Source of the DNA: Haliscomenobacter sp.
Lineage (GTDB): Bacteria; Bacteroidota; Bacteroidia; Chitinophagales; Saprospiraceae
Assembly (NCBI RefSeq): GCF_016718685.1
Contig: NZ_JADKCX010000019.1
Coordinates: 1-64,000, forward strand
Length of the DNA stretch: 64,000 nucleotides
Direction of reading: 5' to 3'
Program-made: the position numbers and the translations under genes
The notes under the pieces: generated by a model
What the model was told of the DNA's origin: nothing
Database searches by the model: none
What the model saw: only the letters and a program-made list of their open reading frames with translations
Shown here: positions 9,981-19,446 of the stretch, one piece after another
How the letters are laid out: each line of letters starts with the position of its first letter
How positions within the stretch are numbered: the stretch's first letter is position 1

Positions 9981-12900
9981 GATCCGAGGTTTGTAACGTT
10001 AATGGGCAATTGAATTTCCAAAGTAGTTTCTGCTCCGGGTATACTCGATACAGTTAGTGTCCCCCCATGCCCCTTGGTCACAATGTCATACGCCAAACTC
10101 AACCCCAACCCCGTGCCTTGCCCCGTCGGTTTGGTGGTAAAAAAGGGCTGGAAGATTTTTTCACGGATGGCTTCGGGGATGCCGGGCCCGTTGTCCTTTA
10201 CCTTAATCAGGACTTGATCACCAATTCTTTGGGTGGAAATGGTGACCGTGGGTTGGTATTGTAGAGACGTTGCATGCAACGTCTCTACGGTGGTGGCGCG
10301 TTGGTGCACAGCATAAAACGCATTGTTGATCAAATTGAGCAGCACCCGCCCTATGTCTTGCGGAATAACTTCAATTTTGGGCAAATCCGGGTCAAAATGC
10401 GCCTCCATCGTCGCGTTAAAGCTGTTGTCTTTTGCCCGTAGGCCATGGTACGCCAGCCGCAGGTATTCATCCGTCAGAGCATTGAGATCGGTCAGCTCTT
10501 TCACCCCAGTACTCGCCCGCGAATGTTCGAGCATGCCTTTGACAATGGAAGATGCACGTTGGCCGTGGTGGTTAATTTTTTGGAGGTTTTGTTTGAGGTC
10601 GGCAGCGATGGCTTTGACTTCTTCTGTATCACCTTTTTCAATCTCTTCGGTCATTTCGTCCAGCAGCTCGGCACTTACTTCTGAGAAATTATTGACGAAG
10701 TTCAGCGGGTTTTGAATTTCATGGGCAATGCCTGCGGTGAGTTCCCCAAGGAGGCGAGTTTTTCCGATTGGATGAGTTGGACTTGGGTGGAGCGGAGTTC
10801 CGTGTAGGCTTTTTCGATTTCTTTTGCCTGTGCCAGTTCCCTATCCTTCGCTTTGTCGTGTGCCTGCTTCAAAAGGCGGCGGCGCTGGATGCGGTCAAGC
10901 ATAACAACAGCAGCCATAAACAACAGGCCGTAAACAATATATGCCCAGGTTGAACGGTACCGGGGGTAAAACAGTGAAGCTGAAGGTTGCGGGTTGGCTC
11001 CAACGGCCGTTGAAACCGCGGCTGCACACCTTGAACGTGTATTGGCCAAAAAGCAAATTTCCGGAACTCCGCATAAGACTTGTCGCTGATCTCACTCCAG
11101 GCTTTATCGGCGCCCTCCAGGATATAGCGGTAGCGTGTTTTATTCGTGTTGTCCAGGTGGGTGCCAGTGAAATGAAAGGTCAGGAAGTTCTGGTGATGGG
11201 GCAGCCGGAGATTGACTGGCAGGTTGTGTGGGCCACTGGTACTGTCCCATGTAATGTTGTTTTGTTGGAGGTAGCCAGTATCGGCTAGGGGAGTATTTTT
11301 GTATAAAAAAGTATCATTTGTGGTGCTCACAGGGTATCCATTGTGGTAGATGGGATTGGATCTGTTTGTTCAAAAAAGGGTGTGGCCGCCCCGTGACATC
11401 CAATTGGGTAATAAAGGTGGGGCTGTGCAGGGTATCGTTTTCTGGGGCCTCCATGATGGTCAGCACGTCGGCAATGCCGAACCAAAACCGCCCGTCCTTC
11501 GTCAATAACGACCTTGGATTATGGTCTACGCGTAAAACCCTGGGCTTTTCCATAGGTTTTTACTTGCCACGAAGTTGTTTGCTTGCTTTTTCCTGGCGAA
11601 GCCTTGATGGGGGTTATGACGGCAAGGCCCAAACCTGTTCCAGCATAAATGGTGCCGTTTTTTTCATTGAGCGAATTAACAGTCATATCTGGCAGCCCGC
11701 TGTCCAGCGTGAACGTGGTGGTGGTTCCGGCATTTTGGTCCAGCATGATCAAACCCTTGGCGTTCGTGGCAATCCAGATGTTGCCCTGCTGGTCTTCTAT
11801 CAAATTGCTAAAACCCAAGTCTGTAACCCCTTTGAAGCTGGCCTGTTTTATGGTGCCGGCTGTTTCATGATGATATCCAGTCCCTTCGCTGTTGCTACCC
11901 AGATTTGCCCCTTACGGTCTTTTAGTAGATATTGAACACCATCACTGCTGATGCCTTGTACCTCTTTTGCATATTTGATGGTATTGGTTTTTTCATTCAG
12001 GACGTACAAACCGCCATAGATACTATTTGTCCATATTTGTTCCTCTTTGTCTTCGACGATAATCCCTCCCCCGTTCAAAATGGACAAGCCTTTATTTGAT
12101 TTAAAAGATTTGATGCTTCGTTTTTTCTTCATCAATTACTTCCACCGCACTCAGGTGAGGGTGCTCTTCTAGGAGTTTACCCAAATTCTGCCCCGGCTAT
12201 CGGTCAATAAAAAGTTAATATCAGGGTAGAGCAGTCCATTGGTTGAGGTGATGTTCTTCATGGTTCCGGTATTTTCATCCAGCACATCCACTCCGCCACC
12301 AAATGAGCCCACCCAGGTTCGAGCTTGGCTGTCCTGGGCAAAACCAAAATAAAATGCGCTCCCGTTGTTAAGCCCGTTGCGACTGCTCAAATGGTGGATA
12401 TTCCCACTGGCGGTATTGTAAACATTCGCTTCGCCGCCCTCTGTGCCTATCCAAATCTGGTGCTGCTTATCGGCAAATACTGACAGTACAATATCGTTAT
12501 TCAATCCCTGTGCGGTGCGCAGGTGTTTGATGGTTTGGGCTTTTGTGTCAAACACATCAACCCCAGTGCCGTAGGTGCCTATCCATGCGCTGCCTTTTTC
12601 ATCAAATGCGAAGCTGATGATCCGATCATTGCCAAGACCATGAGCAGTGGTCAAACTTTTGATCCGGCCTGCACGCTCATCAATCATCCTTACACCCCCG
12701 CCCCAAGTGCCCAGCCACATCCGGCCCGATTTGTCTTCGGAAAGATCCTGGATGAGCTCGTTTAGCCCGTTTCCCAGCCCATGTTGCGGGGCAATGTGTT
12801 TGACCGTCCCGGTTTTTTCATCGATCAGGTCAATGCCTTTTTCAAACACCCCAACCCATATCCTGCCCCGGCTATCCTGAAAAATAGGCCCGTAGACGTC

Positions 12901-13768
12901 ATTGCCCCTTAATCCCTGGGTTTTGGTGATGTATTTTACGCTGTCTGTTTTGGGGTCAATCACATTCACGCCCTCTTCAGTGCCAACCCAGATCCGGCCT
13001 TTGTTGTCTTCCATTAATGCCCAGACACGTTTATTGCTCAGCCCTCCGGCGGTGCTGAGGTGTTTGATGGTGCCGGTTCTTTCATTGAGTACACTGATAC
13101 CTAGCTGATCTCCATATCGGATCCATTTTTGTCCCTGCCTATCCACCAGGAAATTCGTCACGAAAGACGGGCTCAGTCCCTGGGCGACGGAATAGGTTTC
13201 ACAATATTCTCCATCAAAACTGCACAACCCAACATCGGTTCCGATCCACAGCGCCCCGTTTTTGTCCTGCGCAAAGGCCGTATAAACGGTTCCCGACAAG
13301 CCCTGGTCCAGGCCGAACTGGAAGAGGTTTTCTGAGGCACCGTCCTTGATTCTGGGGAACCCGGATTTGACCCGTTTGGGCTGCCCGAGCATTACGGTTT
13401 TGAATGTCAATTTATGGGAAGGGATCTTGTCTAGGTTAAAAACCGTATCCGGCATGTGCGCCAAATCGAAGGGGGTGACCCCCCATGGGGATGCTCAGGG
13501 GCGCCGGGTTGCCGAGGGCGATTGGTTTCGAAGGGATTTTGTTTAAATCAAACTTTGACTCAACCACTTGCACACTATCGGGGTGCATGGTTATCCAACT
13601 GAGTTTTTGAGGTTCACTGAACCGCAGCTTTCCCGTTGTTGGCTGGGAGTAGCTTGCGTCCGATGTGGGAAAAGGAATATTGCGGGGAGCGGTATCGCAT
13701 GAACCGAAGACCAGCAAGAGGAATAAAAAGCGAAACAATAGAGCGGCGTTGTTCAGATAGCGTTCCAT
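9977..13768 (-). pseudogene. Two-component propeller sensor histidine kinase, multiply frameshifted (kinase 4)
   Basis: From 13768: a lipoprotein-like signal (LFLLLVFGSC), then many Reg_prop blades (DKNGALWIGTDVGLCSFDG, DNKGRIWVGTEEGVNVID, DSRGRIWVGVFEKGIDLID and others) making a periplasmic propeller of about 700 residues, a Y_Y_Y-type domain (RYRYILEGADKAW), one membrane helix near 10920-10970, coiled coil, HisKA box and a complete HATPase_c (9977-10654). Such proteins in Bacteroidota sense extracellular ligands, often glycans, but no polysaccharide locus is adjacent. Frames change near 13470, 12150, 11840, 11540, 11320, 10900-11040 and 10750. No receiver or AraC domain follows, so it is not a one-protein hybrid system. 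Its stop overlaps the start of kinase 3. Confidence 0.75.
10261..10288. repeat. 28-bp perfect palindrome inside kinase 4 coding sequence
   Basis: Same 28 bases as 1672-1699 (half site GTAGAGACGTTGCA). Read on the minus strand as VETLHATSLQ between NAFYAVHQRATT and YQPTVTIST. The frame is kept on both sides. Confidence 0.9.
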
Positions 13769-13973
13769 AATGGCAGTTTAACTTTGAATTTCGTGTTTTG
13801 ACCTTCGATACTTTAAATGTAAGCAAAGCGTGGCAGGAATAAGAAGCGTCTTTCCCAAAGTGGCTTTTGACCTTCCGAATGGTAGAAAATGAGCGCCAAA
13901 TGACAAGAGCAAGTTAACCATAATTATTTTTTTGCACGATAAGCTTTTACCTTTATCCTAAACTACATCAACG

Positions 13974-15281
13974 ATGAGCACAGATAAAGCAACAAAACAG
14001 GCCTGGTTCGCCCTGTGGATTCTTTTTGGCATCAACTTGATGAATTTTTACGACCGCCAAATTATGGGTGCCCTGGCCGAAACAATCCGCAAAGAATGGT
14101 CGCTTAACGATACTATGCTGGGTACCTTGGGCACTGCCTTTATCTTGATGTATGCCGCAGTGGGCCTGCCACTGGGGCGACTGGCCGATACTTGGAGCCG
14201 CCGAAAAATCCTGTCCATCGGCGTGAGTATCTGGAGTGTACTTACTGCCGCCTCGGGGCTGGCGCCCAATTTTACCTGGCTCTTTGTCAGCCGCTTGGGC
14301 GTAGGCATAGGAGAGGCCAGTTGTGCCCCCGCCGCCAATTCCCTGATTGGCGATTTGTTTCCGCCGCGCCGCCGGGCACTGGCCTTGTCTATTTTTATGT
14401 TGGGGCTGCCCATCGGCACATTTTTGTGTTATAGTCTGAGTGGGCTCATCGCCTCGGCGTATGGTTGGCGTTATGCCTTTTATTTTGCCTGCATCCCGGG
14501 GTTGATTCTGGGTTTGCTTGCGCTCAAACTTCCCGACCCAGCGCGGGGGGCTACCGAAGAGCGCCCCATGTCTACCCAAACCCACAGCAAATCGCCGTTT
14601 TGGCTGGTGCTGGGGATTCCCACCATTTTGTGGATCATCATTTCAGGGGCACTGCACAATTTCAACATGTACGCGGTCAATTCTTTTTTGCCTGCTTTTT
14701 TGATGCGTACCCACCTGTTGGGGCTTAAAGAGGCCACCACCGTATCTTCCATTGTTCTTGGAGCCGTTGGAGTAATTGGCTTGTTGGGAGGAGGATGGGG
14801 TGCCGACCGTTTGAGCCGCAAACGCGCTGATGGGAAACTTTTGCTTTCGGCCATTGCCACAGCCATTGCCGCGCCTTGTATTTATTTTGCTTTGAACCAA
14901 GCCCCTGGTGCCATCCTTCCGTTTATGCTTTTAATGGGCACAGGTATCATGCTCATGTTTGTGTATTATGCCGGTGTATACGCGTCCATTCAGGACGTGA
15001 TCCCGGCGGCTCTACGGGGCACGGCCATGGCCATTTACTTTTTTGCGATGTATTTGTTGGGGGCAAGCTTTGGCCCGGTCATCACGGGCATGCTGAGCGA
15101 TCATTTTGCCAGGCAGGCCATGGCCGTAGCCGGGGCTACCGCCATGACGGAGCAATTTAAGGCCATCGGTTTGCACCACGCCATGTACATCATCCCAATT
15201 TTGTGCGCCCTGTTGGCACTGGTCTTGTTTGCGGCCTCGCGTACCGTTGCTGCGGATATGGAGAAGAAGAAAAAAATGTAG
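13974..15281 (+). CDS. MFS transporter (spinster-like)
   Basis: 435 residues with twelve predicted membrane helices. The loop between helices 2 and 3 reads GRLADTWSRRKIL, the usual major-facilitator signature, and helix 4-5 carries RLGVGIGEASCAPAANSLIGDLFPPRRR, which I associate with the spinster-like subgroup of sugar-phosphate/lipid transporters. The second half repeats a shorter signature (GGGWGADRLSRKRADGK). It probably exchanges a small anionic metabolite across the inner membrane with the proton gradient; the substrate cannot be read from sequence. Gene stands alone, divergent from kinase 4, and is followed by a block of hairpin repeats rather than another gene. Reading frame is intact. 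Confidence 0.88.
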   Translation: MSTDKATKQAWFALWILFGINLMNFYDRQIMGALAETIRKEWSLNDTMLGTLGTAFILMYAAVGLPLGRLADTWSRRKILSIGVSIWSVLTAASGLAPNFTWLFVSRLGVGIGEASCAPAANSLIGDLFPPRRRALALSIFMLGLPIGTFLCYSLSGLIASAYGWRYAFYFACIPGLILGLLALKLPDPARGATEERPMSTQTHSKSPFWLVLGIPTILWIIISGALHNFNMYAVNSFLPAFLMRTHLLGLKEATTVSSIVLGAVGVIGLLGGGWGADRLSRKRADGKLLLSAIATAIAAPCIYFALNQAPGAILPFMLLMGTGIMLMFVYYAGVYASIQDVIPAALRGTAMAIYFFAMYLLGASFGPVITGMLSDHFARQAMAVAGATAMTEQFKAIGLHHAMYIIPILCALLALVLFAASRTVAADMEKKKKM

Positions 15282-15286
15282 TTTAG

Positions 15287-15307
15287 CACCCCGACTTCGT
15301 CGGAGTG
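15287..15307. repeat. Short hairpin after the MFS gene
   Basis: CACCCCGAC, loop TTC, GTCGGAGTG: nine-base arms with one mismatch, starting six bases after the stop codon. It may end transcription but lacks a clear T run. Confidence 0.55.
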
Positions 15308-15320
15308 GATTCTATGAATT

Positions 15321-15404
15321 TTCTCCCGCAGATCGCGCAGATTTTCGCAGATTTTTTCAAAAAAGAGACATTATCTGCGGAAATCTGCGCGATCTGCGGG
15401 AGAA
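15321..15404. repeat. Long inverted repeat with 32-base arms
   Basis: The arm at 15321-15352 (starting TTCTCCCGCAGATCGCGCAG) and the arm at 15373-15404 are reverse complements with one mismatch, separated by about 20 bases. The arms themselves contain the internal unit CGCAGAT repeated. I recall similar CTGCGGGAGA palindromes between genes in many Bacteroidota. The hairpin would be very stable in RNA and may act as terminator or RNA stabiliser for the MFS transcript. Confidence 0.85.
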
Positions 15405-15419
15405 AAAGATAAAACATAA

Positions 15420-15434
15420 CCCGCCGCAGGCGGG
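15420..15434. terminator. GC hairpin upstream of DUF4180 gene
   Basis: CCCGCC, loop GCA, GGCGGG is a perfect six-base stem. It closes the repeat block after the MFS gene, 50 bases before the next start codon. No T run follows, so terminator function is only possible. Confidence 0.4.
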
Positions 15435-15484
15435 CGCTAAATAGGTACAAAAATAGCCCAAAGAATTGACCACTTGTAAGCACC

Positions 15485-15841
15485 ATGAAAATCGAAATCA
15501 CCCAACACAATGGCACTGACATTGCCGAAATCAACGCCGAACACACCATCATTCACAATGCCCAGGATGCCCTGGACATGCTGGCCAACTGCGCCTTTCA
15601 GGGAGCCACTAAGATCATCATCCAAGCCCGGCATCTTGCACCCGATTTTTTTGACTTAAAAACCGGAATTGCCGGAGAAATACTGCAAAAGTTTTCCAAC
15701 TACCAGATGCAATTGGCCATTGTGGGTGATTTTAGCCAATACAGCAGCCAAAGTTTAAAGGACTTTATCTTTGAGAGCAACAAAGTTGGACGCGTTATTT
15801 TTGTAGCCACGGTAGAAGAAGCCCGAGAAAAACGAGTTTAA
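15485..15841 (+). CDS. DUF4180 domain protein
   Basis: 118 residues, matching a full-length DUF4180 protein as I remember the family: an opening beta strand (MKIEITQHNGTDIAEI), a DALDMLANCAFQGATKIIIQARHLAPDFFDLKTGIAGEILQKF core and a final VGDFSQYSSQSLKDFIFESNKVGRVIFVATVEEA. The fold recalls STAS-like or NIPSNAP-type small alpha/beta proteins; no catalytic residues are evident and the function is unknown. Probably cytoplasmic (no signal, no membrane helix). Neighbours are unrelated and spacing to the methyltransferase is about 100 bases. Confidence 0.8.
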   Translation: MKIEITQHNGTDIAEINAEHTIIHNAQDALDMLANCAFQGATKIIIQARHLAPDFFDLKTGIAGEILQKFSNYQMQLAIVGDFSQYSSQSLKDFIFESNKVGRVIFVATVEEAREKRV

Positions 15842-15947
15842 AATCAGGTTTTACAAATTGTAGAAATCCAAAAACCAGGGTTTTGAGTCGATCCAAAAAC
15901 CGCTAGTTTTCCAAAGTTCTGGATCACCAGAGTGACAAAACTAGCAC

Positions 15948-16532
15948 ATGATGAACGACGCAAACATCCTCGATAAGCCCCAAATCCACGCTGCCATCGA
16001 AGCCAAATCCAGGGAGATTGGCTTTACCATGCCTTCTGATCTCTACATTGGTACGCTGCTCAAAACCTTAATGACCTCCAAACCTTCGGGCAATTTTCTG
16101 GAATTGGGCACGGGCATCGGCCTGTCCTTATCTTGGATGATTGATGGCCTGGATGCCACATCCAAACTGACCAGCGTTGACAATGACCCTGAACTCTGCG
16201 CTATTGCTCAGCATTTTTTTGGCACTGAATCAAGACTCAACATCGTTTGTGCCGATGGAACCGAGTGGATCAAAAACTACCGTGGCGAAGCATTTGATTT
16301 GGTTTTTGCCGATGCCTGGCCGGGCAAATACAGCGAGATTGAAGAAATCCTGGCTTTGGTAAAAGTGGGTGGGTTTTATGTCATCGACGACATGTCGGCG
16401 CAGCCCAATTGGCCTGCCGGGCACCAGGATAAAGTAGATGGTTTGGTCGCGTACCTGGAACAACGTGAAGATGTTAATTTGACCAAAATGAATTGGTCAA
16501 CGGGGCTGATCATTGCTGCGAAACGAGCGTAA
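15948..16532 (+). CDS. Class I SAM-dependent O-methyltransferase
   Basis: 194 residues with Rossmann motif I FLELGTGIGLSLSWM (about residues 50-64), an acidic strand-2 end (TSVDNDPELCAIA), FDLVFADAWPGKYSEIEEILALVKVGGFYVIDDM (strands 4-5, with the Asp-Asp pair typical of the COMT-like/O-methyltransferase 3 family). It would move a methyl group from S-adenosylmethionine to a small hydroxylated substrate; the substrate is unknown. The methyltransferase fold is clear; the exact family is inferred. Cytoplasmic, single gene, intact. Confidence 0.82.
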   Translation: MMNDANILDKPQIHAAIEAKSREIGFTMPSDLYIGTLLKTLMTSKPSGNFLELGTGIGLSLSWMIDGLDATSKLTSVDNDPELCAIAQHFFGTESRLNIVCADGTEWIKNYRGEAFDLVFADAWPGKYSEIEEILALVKVGGFYVIDDMSAQPNWPAGHQDKVDGLVAYLEQREDVNLTKMNWSTGLIIAAKRA

Positions 16533-16576
16533 TATTGCATCGGGTTGCACGTTTATTCTGGAGCTAAATATTAATC

Positions 16577-17916
16577 ATGGAAAAAATCTTTGCGGCATTG
16601 TTGCTCATTGTACCCGGTTTTAGCCAGGGACAAAATTTGCCCCGGTTTGATTTCAACCAGGAATACCTCAACGTTAAAATAACCAAGGCAAAGGAATATG
16701 CCCAAGCCATTGAATTGGAAAAAGGGGTTTTGTATCAGTTCTACACCATGCAAGAAGGGATGGATGTGGTGTTGGTATTGGCGGATAAAAACCAACAAAA
16801 CATCCTGGAAAAAGATTCACCCAATGGAAAATTTGGCCCCGAAATTTTAGAGTACATACCTAGTGAATCCAAAACTTGTTGGCTGAAAATCAAACGCCTG
16901 GAAGATGAAGGAAACCCAGAGGAAGGAGTGGTCTCTTTTTATGTCAAAAAATTCTCCAAAACAGAAATGCTGGTTCGTGAACAAACCAAGCAGCAACTTC
17001 AAGTTGAGAATAAAAAAAATTTCCTCACTGCCGATATTGACCATTTTTGGGAAGCGTTTGACCAGCTTAAACACGCCAAAAACCATTATGACAGCCTTAC
17101 TGCTTTCCAAAATCTTTACATTGACAGGGCTACACAGGGCTAATCGATTTCATTGACGCAAGGAATTTTACAGCTGAAGAATATGTGAAAATTGTGCGTA
17201 AATATCCCAGGTATTACCATTCGGTTAGACCCTACACTTTTGAAGTCAAACAAGCTGAACCGCTGATTCAGGAGGTTTTTGATAAACTTAAATCGCTCTA
17301 CGCCAATTTCAAACCCTTTAAGGTCTGTTTTGCCATTGGCCCTAATCGGACTGGCGGTACGGTTTCTGATCGGTTTGTATTGATTGGTACCGAAATGACT
17401 ACTACGGGAGACCATGTAGATTTTTCGGAATTTGATGAGGCTTCCCGACCCGATCCGAACAAACCACGCAAAGTGAATATTCCTCAGCGCATCAAAAGTA
17501 TCATTGCCCACGAATGTATCCATACCCAGCAAAAAAATCAACTTGACAGCAATGCCATTGTCTGCACGCAATTGTACGGGAGCTTGCGTGAAGGCTCCGC
17601 CAATTTTATCAGTGAGCTGGTTACTGGGACAACCAATTATTCCGAGGTCAATCAATATGGCGATGCGCATGAAAACGAGATGTGGAATGAATTCAAATCC
17701 ACCCTGTGTTATCCTACTGCCGAAAAATGGATGTACAATGGCAATACGGTGAAAGATCGACCTGCTGATTTAGGTTATTACATCGGCTACAAAATTACCC
17801 AAGCGTATTACAATAATTCGAAGGACAAAAAACAAGCCATTATAGACATCATTGAAATCGATAACCCGATTGAATTTTTGCAAAAGAGTAAGTACGATCA
17901 GCAAAAAAAGAATTAG
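16577..17916 (+). pseudogene. DUF2268-like zinc metalloprotease, split by one frameshift
   Basis: Two open stretches, 16577-17143 and 17155-17916, join into one protein when a base is added near 17140: the first ends YIDRATQG and the second frame continues LIDFIDARNFTAEEYVKIVRKYPRYYHSV. The first part starts with a signal peptide (MEKIFAALLLIVPGFSQG) and a carbohydrate-binding-like region of unknown type (VDVVLVLADKN); the second has HECIHTQQKN (zinc-binding HExxH), a downstream Glu in REGSANFISELV, and GYYIGYKITQAYYNNSKDKK, as in DUF2268/GldB-related predicted proteases. It would be a secreted or lipid-anchored protease. The frameshift may be a sequencing error because both halves are otherwise well kept. 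Confidence 0.7.
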
Positions 17917-18002
17917 CGCATTTTTTCATTCCGTTACAAACTTTTACATTTCATTCAAACTATGCATGCCATTCCATCGTAAGTTGTGGCAAAATTACCC
18001 AT

Positions 18003-19154
18003 ATGACGTACCCGAATGTTGCTCAACTCGCTTTATTGTTGCTCCCTTTGACTGGACTGGCCCAAAGCAAAGAAAAATGGATCGATGCTCCAAAATCAGC
18101 ATGGCCTCAAATCGCGCTGATCAATACGGTCCAGTTCAAAAACGGCGACCGCTATATTGACCCTTCCTTCACTTATGCCGGCACTGGTTTTTTAATTGAC
18201 AATGGCCACGATACCCTCGCCGCTACGGCCAAACACGCATTGTGGATTGCCAAAAACAAAAAATCCAAAGCCGTGGAAATCAATGCAGAGCTCAAAGAAT
18301 GGGTCATGCGCCCCAAAGGAAATACTCGGGATTCGGCCATCATGGATCGTTTGTTGAACGAAGACCCAAATGAAGTCTTGGAAGGACGAGGTTCCAGCGT
18401 TACGGAAAGAGACTGGATTGTTTTTTCGGTAAAAAAATCCTCAGCACAGATTTACCCCTTGAAGCCGCGTTACACCCCTTTGATCCCCAGTGAAAAAGTA
18501 TACATATTGAGCTATGCCTACAGCGACTCTACGACCATGATTTACGAAGGGAGCGTGTTGCGCAAACTGGGCATGGACATCTTGATCGAGCGCAACATGC
18601 AAGATCACAAGGGCGGCTCCAGCGGCTCGCCCGTGATTGATGCCAATGGCTTTTTGATTGGCATCATCTCTTCCAGTTCCAGCGACAGCAAAACGGGTAA
18701 AGGTGTCTCCGTAGCCATTTCCACCGAATACCTGGCCAATGTTCTGAACAAAAAACAAGGATTGAATGAGCCTAAAAAGGACTACGGGGAACTGCTGCTC
18801 AAAACCGCCCAGGAACGCAACGCCAAAGCCGTCATCAAACAGTACCTTCAATTGATTCAGGACCCGCAAAACTATTATACCTATAACCTGCGCAGTTCAG
18901 ACCGTAATGGCTTGCGGGAAACCGGAATTAAATTGATGGAAATGAAACGCTTTCAGGATGCGGTCGAAATTTTACAATTCAATGCCCGGGAAAACAGCAA
19001 TTTCTACCTGAATTACAACCTGCTGGCCGAAGCACAACTGCTGCTTGGTGACAAAACAGGAGCCATCAAAAGTTACCAAATTTCCACCTTGAAATTTACA
19101 GATCCTCAAGAAAATGAGGCTTTTCAGGCTTTGAAAAAGCTCATTGATAAATAA
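18003..19154 (+). CDS. Secreted trypsin-like serine protease with C-terminal TPR-like tail
   Basis: 383 residues. Signal peptide 1-21 (ending LTGLAQ). The catalytic triad of a chymotrypsin-fold protease is visible: His78 in AATAKHA, Asp137 in ERDWIVF, Ser207 in GGSSGSPV, with a further strand GFLIGIISSS. The tail (about 265-383) has helical repeats (LRETGIKLMEMKRFQDAVEILQ, LLAEAQLLLGDKTGAIKSYQ) resembling TPRs. It probably cleaves proteins in the periplasm or outside the cell, with the tail as interaction domain. No propeptide or sorting domain is seen. Intact single gene following the broken metalloprotease. Confidence 0.82.
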   Translation: MTYPNVAQLALLLLPLTGLAQSKEKWIDAPKSAWPQIALINTVQFKNGDRYIDPSFTYAGTGFLIDNGHDTLAATAKHALWIAKNKKSKAVEINAELKEWVMRPKGNTRDSAIMDRLLNEDPNEVLEGRGSSVTERDWIVFSVKKSSAQIYPLKPRYTPLIPSEKVYILSYAYSDSTTMIYEGSVLRKLGMDILIERNMQDHKGGSSGSPVIDANGFLIGIISSSSSDSKTGKGVSVAISTEYLANVLNKKQGLNEPKKDYGELLLKTAQERNAKAVIKQYLQLIQDPQNYYTYNLRSSDRNGLRETGIKLMEMKRFQDAVEILQFNARENSNFYLNYNLLAEAQLLLGDKTGAIKSYQISTLKFTDPQENEAFQALKKLIDK

Positions 19155-19446
19155 TTTCCCGCTATTCGGCCCTGGCTTTTCGGCCGGCCCGGGGTGGGGC
19201 TGGGAGCCTGTTTGAAGCCTACCCCACCCTGGATTACCCACAACCAATTTGGTCTGGAAAAGATTGCCCAGTCACCAACACTCTGGATATACCCTCGGGG
19301 GGCCCGGCCTCCAACCACTCGGCGGCCGAAGCAGCAGCGCGCCCTGTTGGACTTGGTGGGCCCCCCCGGGGGGAGGGGGGCGCCGCCCCCCCTTTGCCCG
19401 GCCGGGCCCCAAAACTAGCGTTTGTTTGTTGGCGAAAAAGGCTATT
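19155..19446. other. GC-rich low-complexity intergenic block
   Basis: Between two converging genes lies about 290 bases rich in G and C runs (for example around 19360-19410, where C7, G6 and C8 runs follow each other). It is unlike the about 45-50 percent GC neighbourhood and has no credible gene; open frames across it are proline/glycine-rich and lack any family pattern. It also has no obvious palindromic terminator. A related G/C block lies at 50800-50830. Confidence 0.6.

Noticed and set aside
13968..14585. Minus-strand open frame opposite the MFS gene
   Set aside because: Low-complexity composition (Gln/Gly/Arg rich), shadow of a clear transporter.
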